DNA of 64,000 bases from Rhodococcus sp. 14-2483-1-2 (GTDB lineage: Bacteria > Actinomycetota > Actinomycetes > Mycobacteriales > Mycobacteriaceae), in assembly GCF_002259405.1 (NCBI RefSeq), contig NZ_NPFW01000023.1, positions 1 to 64,000 of the forward strand, read 5' to 3'. The notes below the pieces were generated by a model that ran no database searches, had not been told where the DNA came from, and saw nothing but the letters and a program-made list of their open reading frames with translations. This document shows positions 16,739 through 24,913 of the stretch, piece by piece; within the stretch, counting starts at the first letter, position 1; each line of letters opens with the position of its first letter. A program made the position numbers and the translations under genes.

Positions 16739-18394
16739 ATGCTCACCTCTCCGAATGCTCGACCAGCACGCGAACGCGCTCAACTCATCGCCTCTGACGT
16801 CTGTCTGACGCGCGGGGCCAACACAGTCTTGAACCACGTCGACCTCGTCGTTACACCCACATCCCGAATGGCCATCGTCGGCGAGAACGGACGCGGAAAA
16901 TCAACCCTCCTGCACGTACTCGACGAAACCCTTACTCCAGACGCCGGCACCGTGCAGCGCATCGGCACGCTGGGCGTTGCCGAGCAGGACATGCCTGCCC
17001 ATGACGGCCGAACAGTAGGGCAAGTCGTCGCCGACGCTATAGCCGAACCACTCAGTGCACTGGCGGAACTGGATGCGGCCACGGTCGCCTTGTCCGACGG
17101 ATCTACCGATAGTGCCCAGCGATACGCAACAGCATTGGAACGCGCCGAGGCACTCGATGCGTGGGATGCCGAGCGGCGAGTGCATATCGCGTTGGACGCA
17201 CTCGACGCCGAAACCGACCCCGAGCGGTCGCTGGACACGTTATCCGTGGGGCAGCGGTACCGGGTGCGTCTGGCGTGCCTCCTCGGCGCGGACGACGACT
17301 TCCTGCTCCTCGACGAGCCGACGAACCACCTCGACCGAAGCGGTCTCGAATTCTTGAGTGCACAGCTCCGGGCGCGGCGCGGGGGCGTCGTGATGGTCAC
17401 CCACGACCGCGCACTGCTCGCCGAAGTGGCGGACACGATCGTCGATCTCGACCCCTCAGCAGACGGTCGAATCCGGTTGCACGGCAACGGCTATACCGGA
17501 TATCGCGAAGGCCGCCTCGCCGAGCGGACGGCATGGGAACAGCAATACAACCAGCAACAAGCCGAGCACGCCCGACTGAAAGACAGTCTCAGCGCCGCGC
17601 AGAACCGCCTGCAGTCCGGGTGGCGACCAGAGAAAGGAACGAACAAGCACGGTCGCGCGACCCGCGCAGGTGGACTCGTACAGAGCGTTCATCGCCGACA
17701 GGAGCAGCTCGATGCACACGCGGTGACGGTGCCGGAACCACCCCAACAGTTCACATTCCCAGAACTCCAACCGAATACCGGTTCGGTGTTACTCAGTGCG
17801 GATCGGATCACTGTCGCCGACCGCATGACTTCGGAGGTGTCCTGCGTCCTCTCTCGCGGCGACCGGCTCGTTGTGACCGGCCCGAACGGGGCCGGAAAAT
17901 CGACCTTACTGAGCGTGCTCGCCGGCGAGCTGCACCCCACATTTGGCGATGTGCGCAGGCCGAAGGGTCTGCGTCTCGGTTTCCTGCGCCAGGAAACCGA
18001 TCTGCCGGTGCACCGACGTGCCAGCGAGGCGTACTCCGCGCACCTCGATGCGCTGATCGCGGCGGGGATCCTCGATTCGTCGGAAGCAGTCGGGCTCTCG
18101 CACCTCGGCCTACTTCGTGCGCGTGAATCGAGCAAGCGGATCGGTGAACTGTCGATGGGGCAGCAACGTCGCCTCGATCTGGCGATAGTGCTTGCGACAA
18201 AACCCCATGTCTTGCTCCTCGACGAACCGACCAACCACCTCTCGGTGGCCCTGGTCGACGAACTCACCGAAGCGCTGTCCGCCACCCGGGCCGCGGTAGT
18301 TGTCTCCACCCACGATCGACAGCTTCTCGCCGACGTCCACGACTGGCCCGCACTCCAACTGGCCACAGCGCCAGTAAAGGAAGCATCGGCATGA
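16739..18394 (+). CDS. ABC-F ATPase, probable antibiotic-resistance type, 551 aa
   Basis: This protein has two ABC domains and no membrane segments, the ABC-F layout. The first P-loop is VGENGRGKSTLLHVL with signature LSVGQRYRVRLA and Walker B DDFLLLDEPTNHLD. The second P-loop is TGPNGAGKSTLLSVL with signature LSMGQQRRLDLA and Walker B HVLLLDEPTNHLS. ABC-F proteins of actinomycete producers protect the ribosome from macrolides, lincosamides and similar drugs. The ATG at 16739 follows GAAGGA at good spacing. The stop overlaps the MFS gene start (ATGA at 18391). It sits beside the plantazolicin-like locus, but polyazole peptides are not known ribosome inhibitors in general, so its target is open. 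Confidence 0.85.
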   Translation: MLTSPNARPARERAQLIASDVCLTRGANTVLNHVDLVVTPTSRMAIVGENGRGKSTLLHVLDETLTPDAGTVQRIGTLGVAEQDMPAHDGRTVGQVVADAIAEPLSALAELDAATVALSDGSTDSAQRYATALERAEALDAWDAERRVHIALDALDAETDPERSLDTLSVGQRYRVRLACLLGADDDFLLLDEPTNHLDRSGLEFLSAQLRARRGGVVMVTHDRALLAEVADTIVDLDPSADGRIRLHGNGYTGYREGRLAERTAWEQQYNQQQAEHARLKDSLSAAQNRLQSGWRPEKGTNKHGRATRAGGLVQSVHRRQEQLDAHAVTVPEPPQQFTFPELQPNTGSVLLSADRITVADRMTSEVSCVLSRGDRLVVTGPNGAGKSTLLSVLAGELHPTFGDVRRPKGLRLGFLRQETDLPVHRRASEAYSAHLDALIAAGILDSSEAVGLSHLGLLRARESSKRIGELSMGQQRRLDLAIVLATKPHVLLLDEPTNHLSVALVDELTEALSATRAAVVVSTHDRQLLADVHDWPALQLATAPVKEASA

Positions 18395-19653
18395 GCGACC
18401 GCAAGACAGATGGACTGAGAGCACTCGCTCCGCTGCGCACACGGGACTACCGACTCCTTTTCGCGGCTGTCGGAATCGAAGTGTTCGGTACCGGCATGTG
18501 GACGATCGTCATGGTGTTTCAGGTCCTCGCGCTCAACGACAGCCCTCTGGCTCTGTCCGCGGTCGCGACTGGCCTCAGCCTCGGACTGTTCGCATTCTCC
18601 GTGTTCGGCGGCGTGGTCGCCGACCGCTTCTCCAAACGCCGCATCATCATCGTCGTTCAGGGATGCACCGCCGCCGTGATGTCGGTCGTGGCGGCCTTGT
18701 CACTCACCGACACCATCGAGCTCTGGCATGTCGCGGCGGCATCGTTCGCGATGGGAGCTGGGAGCGCGTTCTTCTATCCCGCGTACAGCGCCTATCTGCC
18801 TCAGGTACTCCCGCCGCAGCAGCTTCTCGCCGCGAACGGTCTCGAAGGTGCGCTGCGTCCATCGATGGGGCAGGGGCTCGGCCCCGCACTCGGCGGGGCT
18901 GCCGTGGGTGCGTTCTTTCCCGCGGTCGGGGCGGTGATCGTCGCATCGTCGTACGCGATCGCATTCGTCATCACCTTGTTCCTCAGCCGGCGCGAAGAAG
19001 TCGGGGGAACACCGACCGCGGAACCGACCAACGTGTGGGGCGATCTCAAGGCAGGTGTGCGCTACGTGACGGGCACAAGGTGGCTGCTGTGGACATTGCT
19101 GTTCGGGTCATCGCTCGCGTTGATCATTCAGGGTCCGATCGAAGTTCTACTTCCTTTCCTCACCCGCGACCGCTTCGAGGACGCCGAAGCTACATTCGGG
19201 TTCCTGTTGGCTGCGTACGGGATTGGTGGCGCGATCGGATCGTTGGTGGTGTCGACGCTCCGGCTTCCGCGCCGCTACATGACGTTCATGATCGCCTGTT
19301 GGGGCGGCGGGGCACTCCCACTGGCACTGCTCGGTGTCGCGAACAACCTGGCCCTGATGCTCGCGTCGTTGTTCGTCGTCGGCGCCGCGACCGGTGCAGG
19401 AGTGGTCATCTGGGGCACGTTGCTTCAACGCCTCGTTCCTCCCGAGATGATCGGACGGGTCGCGAGCCTCGACTTCTTCGTCTCGATCGCGTTCATGCCC
19501 GTCTCGATCGCAATCGCCGGACCTCTCTCGCTCATCGTTCCGATACCAGCGATCTTCGTCGCCGCGGGACTCATCCCACCCCTACTAGCAGCAGTCGCAC
19601 TGGTCGTCGGGCGGATGCGTGTAACCGAATTACAACGCCCACTCGACGCCTAG
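18391..19653 (+). CDS. MFS efflux transporter, DHA3/Mef-like, 420 aa
   Basis: This is a twelve-span major facilitator. The opening pattern RTRDYRLLFAAVGIEVFGTG and the loop GGVVADRFSKRRIIIVVQG are typical of the DHA3 family, which includes macrolide exporters (Mef) and EntS-like transporters. It exports small molecules across the cytoplasmic membrane using the proton gradient. It is translationally coupled to the ABC-F gene (4-base overlap). Mef-type pumps and ABC-F proteins often act together in drug resistance. It ends 58 bases before a strong bidirectional hairpin and converges with the methyltransferase gene. It could export the locus's peptide, but no dedicated peptide ABC exporter is present to compare. 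Confidence 0.85.
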   Translation: MSDRKTDGLRALAPLRTRDYRLLFAAVGIEVFGTGMWTIVMVFQVLALNDSPLALSAVATGLSLGLFAFSVFGGVVADRFSKRRIIIVVQGCTAAVMSVVAALSLTDTIELWHVAAASFAMGAGSAFFYPAYSAYLPQVLPPQQLLAANGLEGALRPSMGQGLGPALGGAAVGAFFPAVGAVIVASSYAIAFVITLFLSRREEVGGTPTAEPTNVWGDLKAGVRYVTGTRWLLWTLLFGSSLALIIQGPIEVLLPFLTRDRFEDAEATFGFLLAAYGIGGAIGSLVVSTLRLPRRYMTFMIACWGGGALPLALLGVANNLALMLASLFVVGAATGAGVVIWGTLLQRLVPPEMIGRVASLDFFVSIAFMPVSIAIAGPLSLIVPIPAIFVAAGLIPPLLAAVALVVGRMRVTELQRPLDA

Positions 19654-19710
19654 ATTGTGCAACGTGTCATGCACCGCGCCGAGTTCTGACGTGATGACAT
19701 CTCTTCCTGT

Positions 19711-19746
19711 AAGCCCCATCGTCAAGACTTCTTGACGATGGGGCTT
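19711..19746. terminator. Hairpin terminator between convergent operons
   Basis: AAGCCCCATCGTCAAG and CTTGACGATGGGGCTT form a perfect 16-bp stem with a 4-base loop, between the end of the MFS gene and the end of the methyltransferase gene. Being symmetrical, it probably serves both strands. Confidence 0.85.
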
Positions 19747-19854
19747 CGGGCTGACCTCAAAGCGAACCGGCTGGGACGTCAATACGTAGCCGGTGTTCTG
19801 CATGGGCCGCCACCATTATCTGCTCCGGGTTGCTCGCCGGACTGCCCCGCTAGC

Positions 19855-20709
19855 TTATTGCTGAGGCCCAGAACGATCTACCGTAACGCCGGCGTCGAGG
19901 TTCCGGATTATGTGCACGTACAACAGATCAGCGTCCGATGACCTGTCCGCCTCCAGCAAAGCAGCGCGCACATCGGCGTTACCTCGCCAGATTCGCACAG
20001 CCTCCTGCGATCCGATCGGGTAGCCCATGATGCCGCCGGATCCAACCCTGACCGAAGTTCCCTCGACACTCTGGGTGACGTCGTGTACGAGCGCCGTGGC
20101 TTCGCCGAAGGTAAAGGAGGCAGCAGCTTGGTCCGCCAAGTAGTTGGCGACCGAAAGCTCCGAACCGCTTGAGTCGGCGGTGGCGGCTGTCGATATTCGA
20201 TCGGTGTCACCAGCGACCGGATCGACGATGTAGCAGAGTCCGCCGGGTCGCAACATCTGAGCGGCGTTCTTCAGACCTAGATGGGGATCGTCCCACAGGG
20301 CGAGGTTCAGTTGAACGACAATGGCGTCGAATTGACAGTCCGCAAGCGGTGAAGTGTTCAGCGTTTCTGCTGTCGCACTTACCAGACGGGAGGAGGGGGT
20401 GTTCTGCTGCGCTTCTTCGATGGCATCTGCGCTGGGGTCGATTCCCGTCAGAGTTGCGTCAGGGAATCGGGACCGCGCGAGCGCGAGGAACCCGCCGTCT
20501 CCGCATCCGATGTCCAGGATGCTTGTCGGTGGACGACCGTCGAAGTGCTCTAGCAAGGCACCGACCGTGTACTGGGAGCACCAGCGGGTGAATTGGCGGT
20601 CGTGTTCTGCACTGACGGTTCGGCGGGGTAGCTCTGTGAACCAGCGAGCAGCGATTGCCGGATTGCGTACCGGAACCGTCCCGAAGCGACTCGACGTGGC
20701 CGGTGTCAT
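19855..20709 (-). CDS. SAM-dependent methyltransferase, candidate N-alpha-methyltransferase of the peptide, 284 aa
   Basis: This is a class I methyltransferase: SAM motif ILDIGCGDGGFLALA, acidic post-II GIDPSADAIEEA, and motif IV-like FDAIVVQLNLALWDD with LRPGGLCYIVDP. The ATG at 20709 overlaps the stop of the membrane protein gene (ATGA); the longer open frame upstream is a shadow of that gene. In plantazolicin, the enzyme PznL dimethylates the N-terminal arginine of the processed peptide. The core here also starts with Arg, and the gene is in the locus, so this is the natural counterpart. Orthology cannot be proven by eye. Confidence 0.75.
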   Translation of the reverse strand: MTPATSSRFGTVPVRNPAIAARWFTELPRRTVSAEHDRQFTRWCSQYTVGALLEHFDGRPPTSILDIGCGDGGFLALARSRFPDATLTGIDPSADAIEEAQQNTPSSRLVSATAETLNTSPLADCQFDAIVVQLNLALWDDPHLGLKNAAQMLRPGGLCYIVDPVAGDTDRISTAATADSSGSELSVANYLADQAAASFTFGEATALVHDVTQSVEGTSVRVGSGGIMGYPIGSQEAVRIWRGNADVRAALLEADRSSDADLLYVHIIRNLDAGVTVDRSGPQQ

Positions 20710-21263
20710 GTGCGCGCGGAGTCCGCGACACGGTCCGATTCGGCTGCCGCCCTTCGCGACGCTCGCCACGGCCCGATGAACGCCCAACACACGACGAGAA
20801 AGAGGAGTACGCCCATCCAGTACTGCAGCCAGAAAGCGTTGTCCATCCCTGCCAATGCGATACCGAAACCGAGAACGACGGCAGCGATTGCGGATGCGAC
20901 CAAGGCTCGTCGCCACTCGGCCCATTGGTAAGAGACCTCTTCGGTCTTACTTCGGGCGGTTTTCGTGGGCTTGGGGCCGTGTCCCCATCTGTACGCGGCC
21001 CGCTGGTCTGCCCACCGAATAACACTGGGTCCGAACATGATCGAGAAGCCTATGTAGAACGCGGACAGTCCATGGGTGAAGTGCGGATCCGCTCCTCGTT
21101 GGAGATCGATCATGGTGATCGCGATCAGGACAACGTCGATGAGAGGGGTGCTCACGAGCAGCACGGTCGACAGGGTCTTCCGGCGGGCAACGTATCGAGT
21201 GAGTAGTCCAAGGACCAACATCACCCAGAACAAGACCTCACATACGATGATGGGAATCAGCAC
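20706..21263 (-). CDS. Membrane protein of the plantazolicin-like locus, 185 aa
   Basis: About five hydrophobic segments are visible (LIPIIVCEVLFWVMLVLGLL; LSTVLLVSTPLIDVVLIAI; LSAFYIGFSIMFG; LVASAIAAVVLGFGIALAG; WMGVLLFLVVCWAFIG), separated by a basic cytoplasmic loop. It lies directly downstream of the precursor gene behind a hairpin and is coupled to the methyltransferase gene. Plantazolicin clusters also contain small membrane proteins of unsettled function, including a candidate immunity factor. Immunity or export support is therefore a reasonable guess here, nothing more. Confidence 0.7.
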   Translation of the reverse strand: MLIPIIVCEVLFWVMLVLGLLTRYVARRKTLSTVLLVSTPLIDVVLIAITMIDLQRGADPHFTHGLSAFYIGFSIMFGPSVIRWADQRAAYRWGHGPKPTKTARSKTEEVSYQWAEWRRALVASAIAAVVLGFGIALAGMDNAFWLQYWMGVLLFLVVCWAFIGPWRASRRAAAESDRVADSART

Positions 21264-21336
21264 CGTCTAACACGCTCCTACCGTTGCTATTTCGACGTAT
21301 CGGGTTACGCGGCGCACGCCCGCCGCAGCCTGCACA

Positions 21337-21361
21337 TGCGCCGCGGGGCCCTCGCGGCGCA
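21337..21361 (-). terminator. Attenuator hairpin after the precursor gene
   Basis: TGCGCCGCG (21337-21345) pairs with CGCGGCGCA (21353-21361), a perfect 9-bp GC-rich stem about 12 bases downstream of the precursor stop on the minus strand. It has no T tract. Such hairpins after precursor genes usually let most transcripts end early, so the peptide exceeds the enzymes. Confidence 0.6.
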
Positions 21362-21372
21362 CGTGGATCGTT

Positions 21373-21510
21373 CTATCCGGTGCAGCAGCAGCAGGGTGCG
21401 GTCGTACAGGTGCACCGTGCAGCGGTCGGTTCGAAGACCTTCACCCCGGTGGTGAATCGCTCGACTCCGAGTTCGGCGACGTCGGGGAGTGCAGCAATGA
21501 GACGAGACAT
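21373..21510 (-). CDS. Plantazolicin-like precursor peptide, 45 aa
   Basis: Translation gives a leader of 31 residues ending KVFEPTAA and a core of 14 residues, RCTCTTAPCCCCTG (positions 32-45). Plantazolicin of Bacillus has leader end LFEPMAA and core RCTCTTIISSSSTF, so length, leader end, RCTCTT block and the four-residue heteroatom run all align. Here the run is Cys4, A-P replaces I-I, and the last residue is Gly. Cys and Thr should become thiazoles and (methyl)oxazoles, and the leader should be removed before Arg32. AAAGG lies at suitable distance from the ATG at 21510. The gene is divergent from the maturation operon at 21817. It is short enough to be missed by routine gene calling. Confidence 0.93.
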   Translation of the reverse strand: MSRLIAALPDVAELGVERFTTGVKVFEPTAARCTCTTAPCCCCTG

Positions 21511-21816
21511 GTTGCCTACCTTTGTTTGTCACGCCGTTGGATAACCGTTCTCGTCATCCAACGCAACCGGACCTTCCGGTCGGTACCGACAGTAGCGGGC
21601 TTCTCCGGCGAGCGGAATAGGTAAAGGGCAATTAATGAATCGTTCACCGAGGAGTTATGAAACTGGTACATTAAAAACCGACCGAGCGCCTTAGTATCGG
21701 TTCCAGGGGTGGTGCGGATTATGCGACCCCTTGATGTGTGCATGCCGTCAAACACGTTCAACACGTATCGAACTCGCCGCACGGCCGGATCGAGGACCTA
21801 TGTCGAGAGGTGAACG
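21511..21816. promoter_or_regulatory. Divergent promoter region of the peptide locus
   Basis: This 306-base region between the precursor gene (minus) and the maturation operon (plus) is distinctly AT-richer near 21620-21690 (GGCAATTAATGAATCG; ACATTAAAAACC). It should hold both promoters. No regulator gene lies in the locus, so control is probably from outside. No operator was identified. Confidence 0.5.
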
Positions 21817-22578
21817 ATGACGTACGACTACATCGGATCGAGAGGCTCCCTGGCCGCGCAGTTCGATCGCCTGAGCAGATCGGACCCTCGTCCGGAACGG
21901 CCAGCAACAATTATCGATGCCTGCACGCCGAACCAAGAGCAGTTGCGCGAAGCCGCGTTGCAGTCTCTCGGCCGTGCCAACACCGGACATGTCGTCCTCA
22001 TCACGCCGTTGCATACGCGTAACGGCGGACCTGGACCTCGAATTGCCTACAGAACAACAATTCTCGATCTCGAGGAAGCACTGGTCGACGTCGCTTCCGA
22101 CTCGTTGACGATCGTCAGGGCCTCTCGACTCATCGAAGATTTTGCTCCGGACTTGGACTGGGCGACCCGATTCGGGGTCCTGTGCCATGTAGAGGGCCTG
22201 ATTTCCCAACCAATGCTCACCGCGTCGGACGCCGCAACTGCGGTGGCCTCCGCACTCGATCGGACACCTCGCCGGGCACCACACCACTGGACAGTGTGGG
22301 GGCCAACCGTGGCAACATCCGAGCTTGCCAGACGATGCTCGACCAACGAGATACCAGTGACGTTGCAGTCGATGTCACCTGGCGAATTGGTATCGGTCAT
22401 GACGGACAGCGGGGTCCCGGCACTTGCTGCCGAGCGGATTGTCGACGCTCAGCGTTTGGCTGCCCAAGGCGGTCTGGGCACCAACGACATCACAGAGCTC
22501 CTGGAGCACGAACCGGCCGAACCACTCACCGTCCTCGAAACAGTATTGGCCCACGACCAGAAGGATCAGCTCATATGA
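21817..22578 (+). CDS. NmrA/SDR-like degenerate protein of the plantazolicin-like locus, 253 aa
   Basis: The C-terminal two-thirds follow the order of NmrA-like atypical short-chain dehydrogenases: TASDAATAVASALD, then HHWTVWGPTVATSELARRCS, SPGELVSVMTDSGVPALAAE and a final DITELLEHEPAEPLTVLETV. The N-terminal glycine-rich NAD(P) motif is missing and replaced by TIIDACTPNQEQL, so cofactor binding is doubtful. It is the first gene of the maturation operon, as an uncharacterised protein (PznJ) is in plantazolicin clusters; equivalence is inferred from position and size only. The start follows GAGAGGTG. It overlaps the next gene by ATGA. Confidence 0.6.
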   Translation: MTYDYIGSRGSLAAQFDRLSRSDPRPERPATIIDACTPNQEQLREAALQSLGRANTGHVVLITPLHTRNGGPGPRIAYRTTILDLEEALVDVASDSLTIVRASRLIEDFAPDLDWATRFGVLCHVEGLISQPMLTASDAATAVASALDRTPRRAPHHWTVWGPTVATSELARRCSTNEIPVTLQSMSPGELVSVMTDSGVPALAAERIVDAQRLAAQGGLGTNDITELLEHEPAEPLTVLETVLAHDQKDQLI

Positions 22579-23564
22579 CGACGAATCTGCACCGCACTCG
22601 CCTCGCAGCAGGATCGCGGGCGGTCGCATCCGAGGATCAATTGATGATCGTCGGTGCCGACGCCACCACTCTGCTGCCGACAAACGCGTTGACGACGTTC
22701 ATGACAGAGTTGATTGCGTCCGGTGGGGATCTGGATCTGCGGTCAGAAGAGTTCGCGAACATCGATGAGCGGCAACGCCACTCTCTGACGGAGGTGCGAA
22801 CACTGCTGCTCGACGCCGGTTTTCTCGAACCCATCCCCTCAACCCCCACCGCGGCACGCCCGTGTGTGACGTCTTTGTTTGCTCGCGGTGGCGGGCAGGT
22901 CGACAAAGAGGAGATCGACCGGCGATTACGGGAGTCGACCGTAGCGATCGTCGGTGACCACATTCCGCCGGGGTTCGACAGCACCATGGACGAGTACGGG
23001 GTTGCTCTTCGACGCGTAGGCCGGGACTTCGATGCCACCACCGGCAGCACCCTGACGCTCGTCGCGGCCTACGATGAGTACGATTCGATTCTGACACAAT
23101 GGAATACGCACTTGGTTTCACAAGAAGCCGAAGCAGTATGGCTGTGCGCAGTTCCACCGGCCGGCAACAGCTTCAGCGTGGGGCCGTGGTTCTATTCCGG
23201 TCGATCGGCGTGTCACACCTGCTACCGGATGCGCCGAGCCAGCACCGACCACAACAGCGAGCTCCGTCCTCTGGTCGCACACGGATCGTCCCTGCCAACA
23301 GGAATTGACGCCTTCGGTACCGACCCAGCCTTCAACCAGATGCAGGCAAACCTGCTCGCAGACGCGATTGTTCGTCACATCGCTCTCGACGGTGTGTTCG
23401 GGCAAGCGGAACCCGGGCACTTCGCTACATACGAGTACACGTTGACCGGTCTAACCGTGGAAAACCACCGAATCCTCCGAGTACCGCGCTGCCCGGATTG
23501 CTCTCGAGCCCATGGAACCGGCCATCCGCAAGTGTGGTTCCACCAGGAAGCGGAGCACAGCTGA
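22575..23564 (+). CDS. Azoline cyclodehydratase partner (E1-like C protein), 329 aa
   Basis: This fits the ThiF/E1-like partner of TOMM cyclodehydratases, which binds the leader and presents the core to YcaO. After an N-terminal winged-helix-like part (residues 1-90) comes an E1-like region with a four-cysteine zinc site: SACHTCYRMRR and a C-terminal PRCPDCSR. The middle holds FSVGPWFYSGRSACHTCY, a family hallmark. The ATG at 22575 overlaps the upstream stop (ATGA), so the long upstream open frame is not used. The stop overlaps the YcaO start (TGATG). Length is that of free-standing C proteins rather than C-D fusions. Confidence 0.85.
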   Translation: MTTNLHRTRLAAGSRAVASEDQLMIVGADATTLLPTNALTTFMTELIASGGDLDLRSEEFANIDERQRHSLTEVRTLLLDAGFLEPIPSTPTAARPCVTSLFARGGGQVDKEEIDRRLRESTVAIVGDHIPPGFDSTMDEYGVALRRVGRDFDATTGSTLTLVAAYDEYDSILTQWNTHLVSQEAEAVWLCAVPPAGNSFSVGPWFYSGRSACHTCYRMRRASTDHNSELRPLVAHGSSLPTGIDAFGTDPAFNQMQANLLADAIVRHIALDGVFGQAEPGHFATYEYTLTGLTVENHRILRVPRCPDCSRAHGTGHPQVWFHQEAEHS

Positions 23565-24913
23565 TGTCCACGGTCACGGCGTGGTCCGACCCCAACGAGT
23601 CTCTCGACCTCATCAAAGCGTTCACTTCTCCCCTGGTCGGTATCGTTCCTCGCATCTTCCACAAGGTTCACGATCTGGACGACTCCTACACCTACGCCAT
23701 CGGATCGGAAACCGCTGCAAGCACCGAACTCATCGGCGCACCTGCCAACCAGTTCAACGGCGGCGGCGACACCGACGAGACCATCACCCGACTCGCCGCC
23801 GTCGGCGAGTCCGTGGAACGGTACAGCGCCGCCTGGATACCCGTCGATGCTCTCGAATTCGGAAGCACCGAGGATCTCTCACGTCGAGGTTTGACGACCG
23901 TAGATCTGGCCACTCTGCCGCTGTTCTCCGATGAGCAGTACGCCCAGACCGGGTTTCGCTTCGAACGACCGACCAGCGAAACAGCACTGCATTGGCGGGA
24001 AAGCTCCGATCTCGCAACAGGACGAATCGTCCACGTTCCCGCACAGTTGGTTCACCTGTCCGCGGGGTTTCCCACACCTGAATCCCATATCGGTTATGCA
24101 ACCAGCAGCGGGTTGGCCTTCCACGCAACACCGATCGAGGCTGTGCTCGGCGGCACTTTCGAGTTGTTCGAGCGCGATGCATTCGTCCAGACCTGGTACG
24201 GCCAGCTATCACTGCCGCTGATCGATACTTCTACCGATCCAGCGCTGACTCGATTCTTGAGGCGGTACTGCGAGCGGTCGGGGACCGAATCTGAACTCGT
24301 CGACATGACCGAGCTCACCGGTGTCCCGACCGTTCTGGCTGTGACCCGCAATCGGGCCTCCGACGTCGCACCGATCGCGCTCGGTGCCGCATCTGCGCCC
24401 ACCCTCGCGCGCGCGGCCGCCTCCGCGGCCGTCGAGAGCCTCCAGACTCGAAATTGGGTCAAGGCCGAGCAACGCGACGGCACGACGCTGCAGCCGAACC
24501 CGAGCACGTACGACACAGACGTAGTCGATTTCGTCGATCACATCTGCCTTTACGCACACCCCGACATGATCCGACACACAGAGTTCCTGACCGCAAGCAC
24601 GCACAGACGCGACGTCCGAGACAGTCCCGTTCTGCCCAGCAACAACCCAGCTGAGCTGCTCGATGCCTTGTTGGAGGTAGCCGGCGCATCCGGAATCGAC
24701 CTCATGACAGTCAACATGACCAGTCCCGACGTCGCGGAGGGAGGCGGGCACGTGTTTCGGACATTCAGTCCACAGTTGCAACCACTCGATGTCGGTTTTC
24801 GGCGCCGTTACCTCGGCGGACAACGACTACGCAGCCACGCTCACAGCCTCGGGCTCCGCGATACAAAGGTAACGACAGCCTCGATCAACCCGCACCCGCA
24901 TCCCTTCCCGTGA
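23564..24913 (+). CDS. YcaO cyclodehydratase (D protein), 449 aa
   Basis: This enzyme is the ATP-dependent YcaO that turns Cys, Ser and Thr of the peptide into thiazolines and oxazolines. The YcaO nucleotide-binding pattern is present near residues 60-85 (GDTDETITRLAAVGESVERY). ALGAASAPTLARAAASAAVE and the final PHPHPFP also fit; a PxPxP C-terminus is characteristic of TOMM D proteins and is needed for activity. The ATG at 23564 lies in TGATG with the upstream stop; an earlier start at 23498 would overlap the partner gene by 66 bases. The GTG of the dehydrogenase gene overlaps its stop. Confidence 0.93.
   Translation: MSTVTAWSDPNESLDLIKAFTSPLVGIVPRIFHKVHDLDDSYTYAIGSETAASTELIGAPANQFNGGGDTDETITRLAAVGESVERYSAAWIPVDALEFGSTEDLSRRGLTTVDLATLPLFSDEQYAQTGFRFERPTSETALHWRESSDLATGRIVHVPAQLVHLSAGFPTPESHIGYATSSGLAFHATPIEAVLGGTFELFERDAFVQTWYGQLSLPLIDTSTDPALTRFLRRYCERSGTESELVDMTELTGVPTVLAVTRNRASDVAPIALGAASAPTLARAAASAAVESLQTRNWVKAEQRDGTTLQPNPSTYDTDVVDFVDHICLYAHPDMIRHTEFLTASTHRRDVRDSPVLPSNNPAELLDALLEVAGASGIDLMTVNMTSPDVAEGGGHVFRTFSPQLQPLDVGFRRRYLGGQRLRSHAHSLGLRDTKVTTASINPHPHPFP

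Noticed and set aside
21284..21544. 86-codon plus-strand frame over the precursor gene
   Set aside because: It is the antisense shadow of the precursor; its Pro/Arg/Ala content is not natural, whereas the minus strand gives a plantazolicin-like peptide.
22182..22574. Upstream extension of the E1-like gene
   Set aside because: It covers the 3' half of the preceding gene in another frame; the ATGA overlap at 22575 is the consistent junction in this operon.
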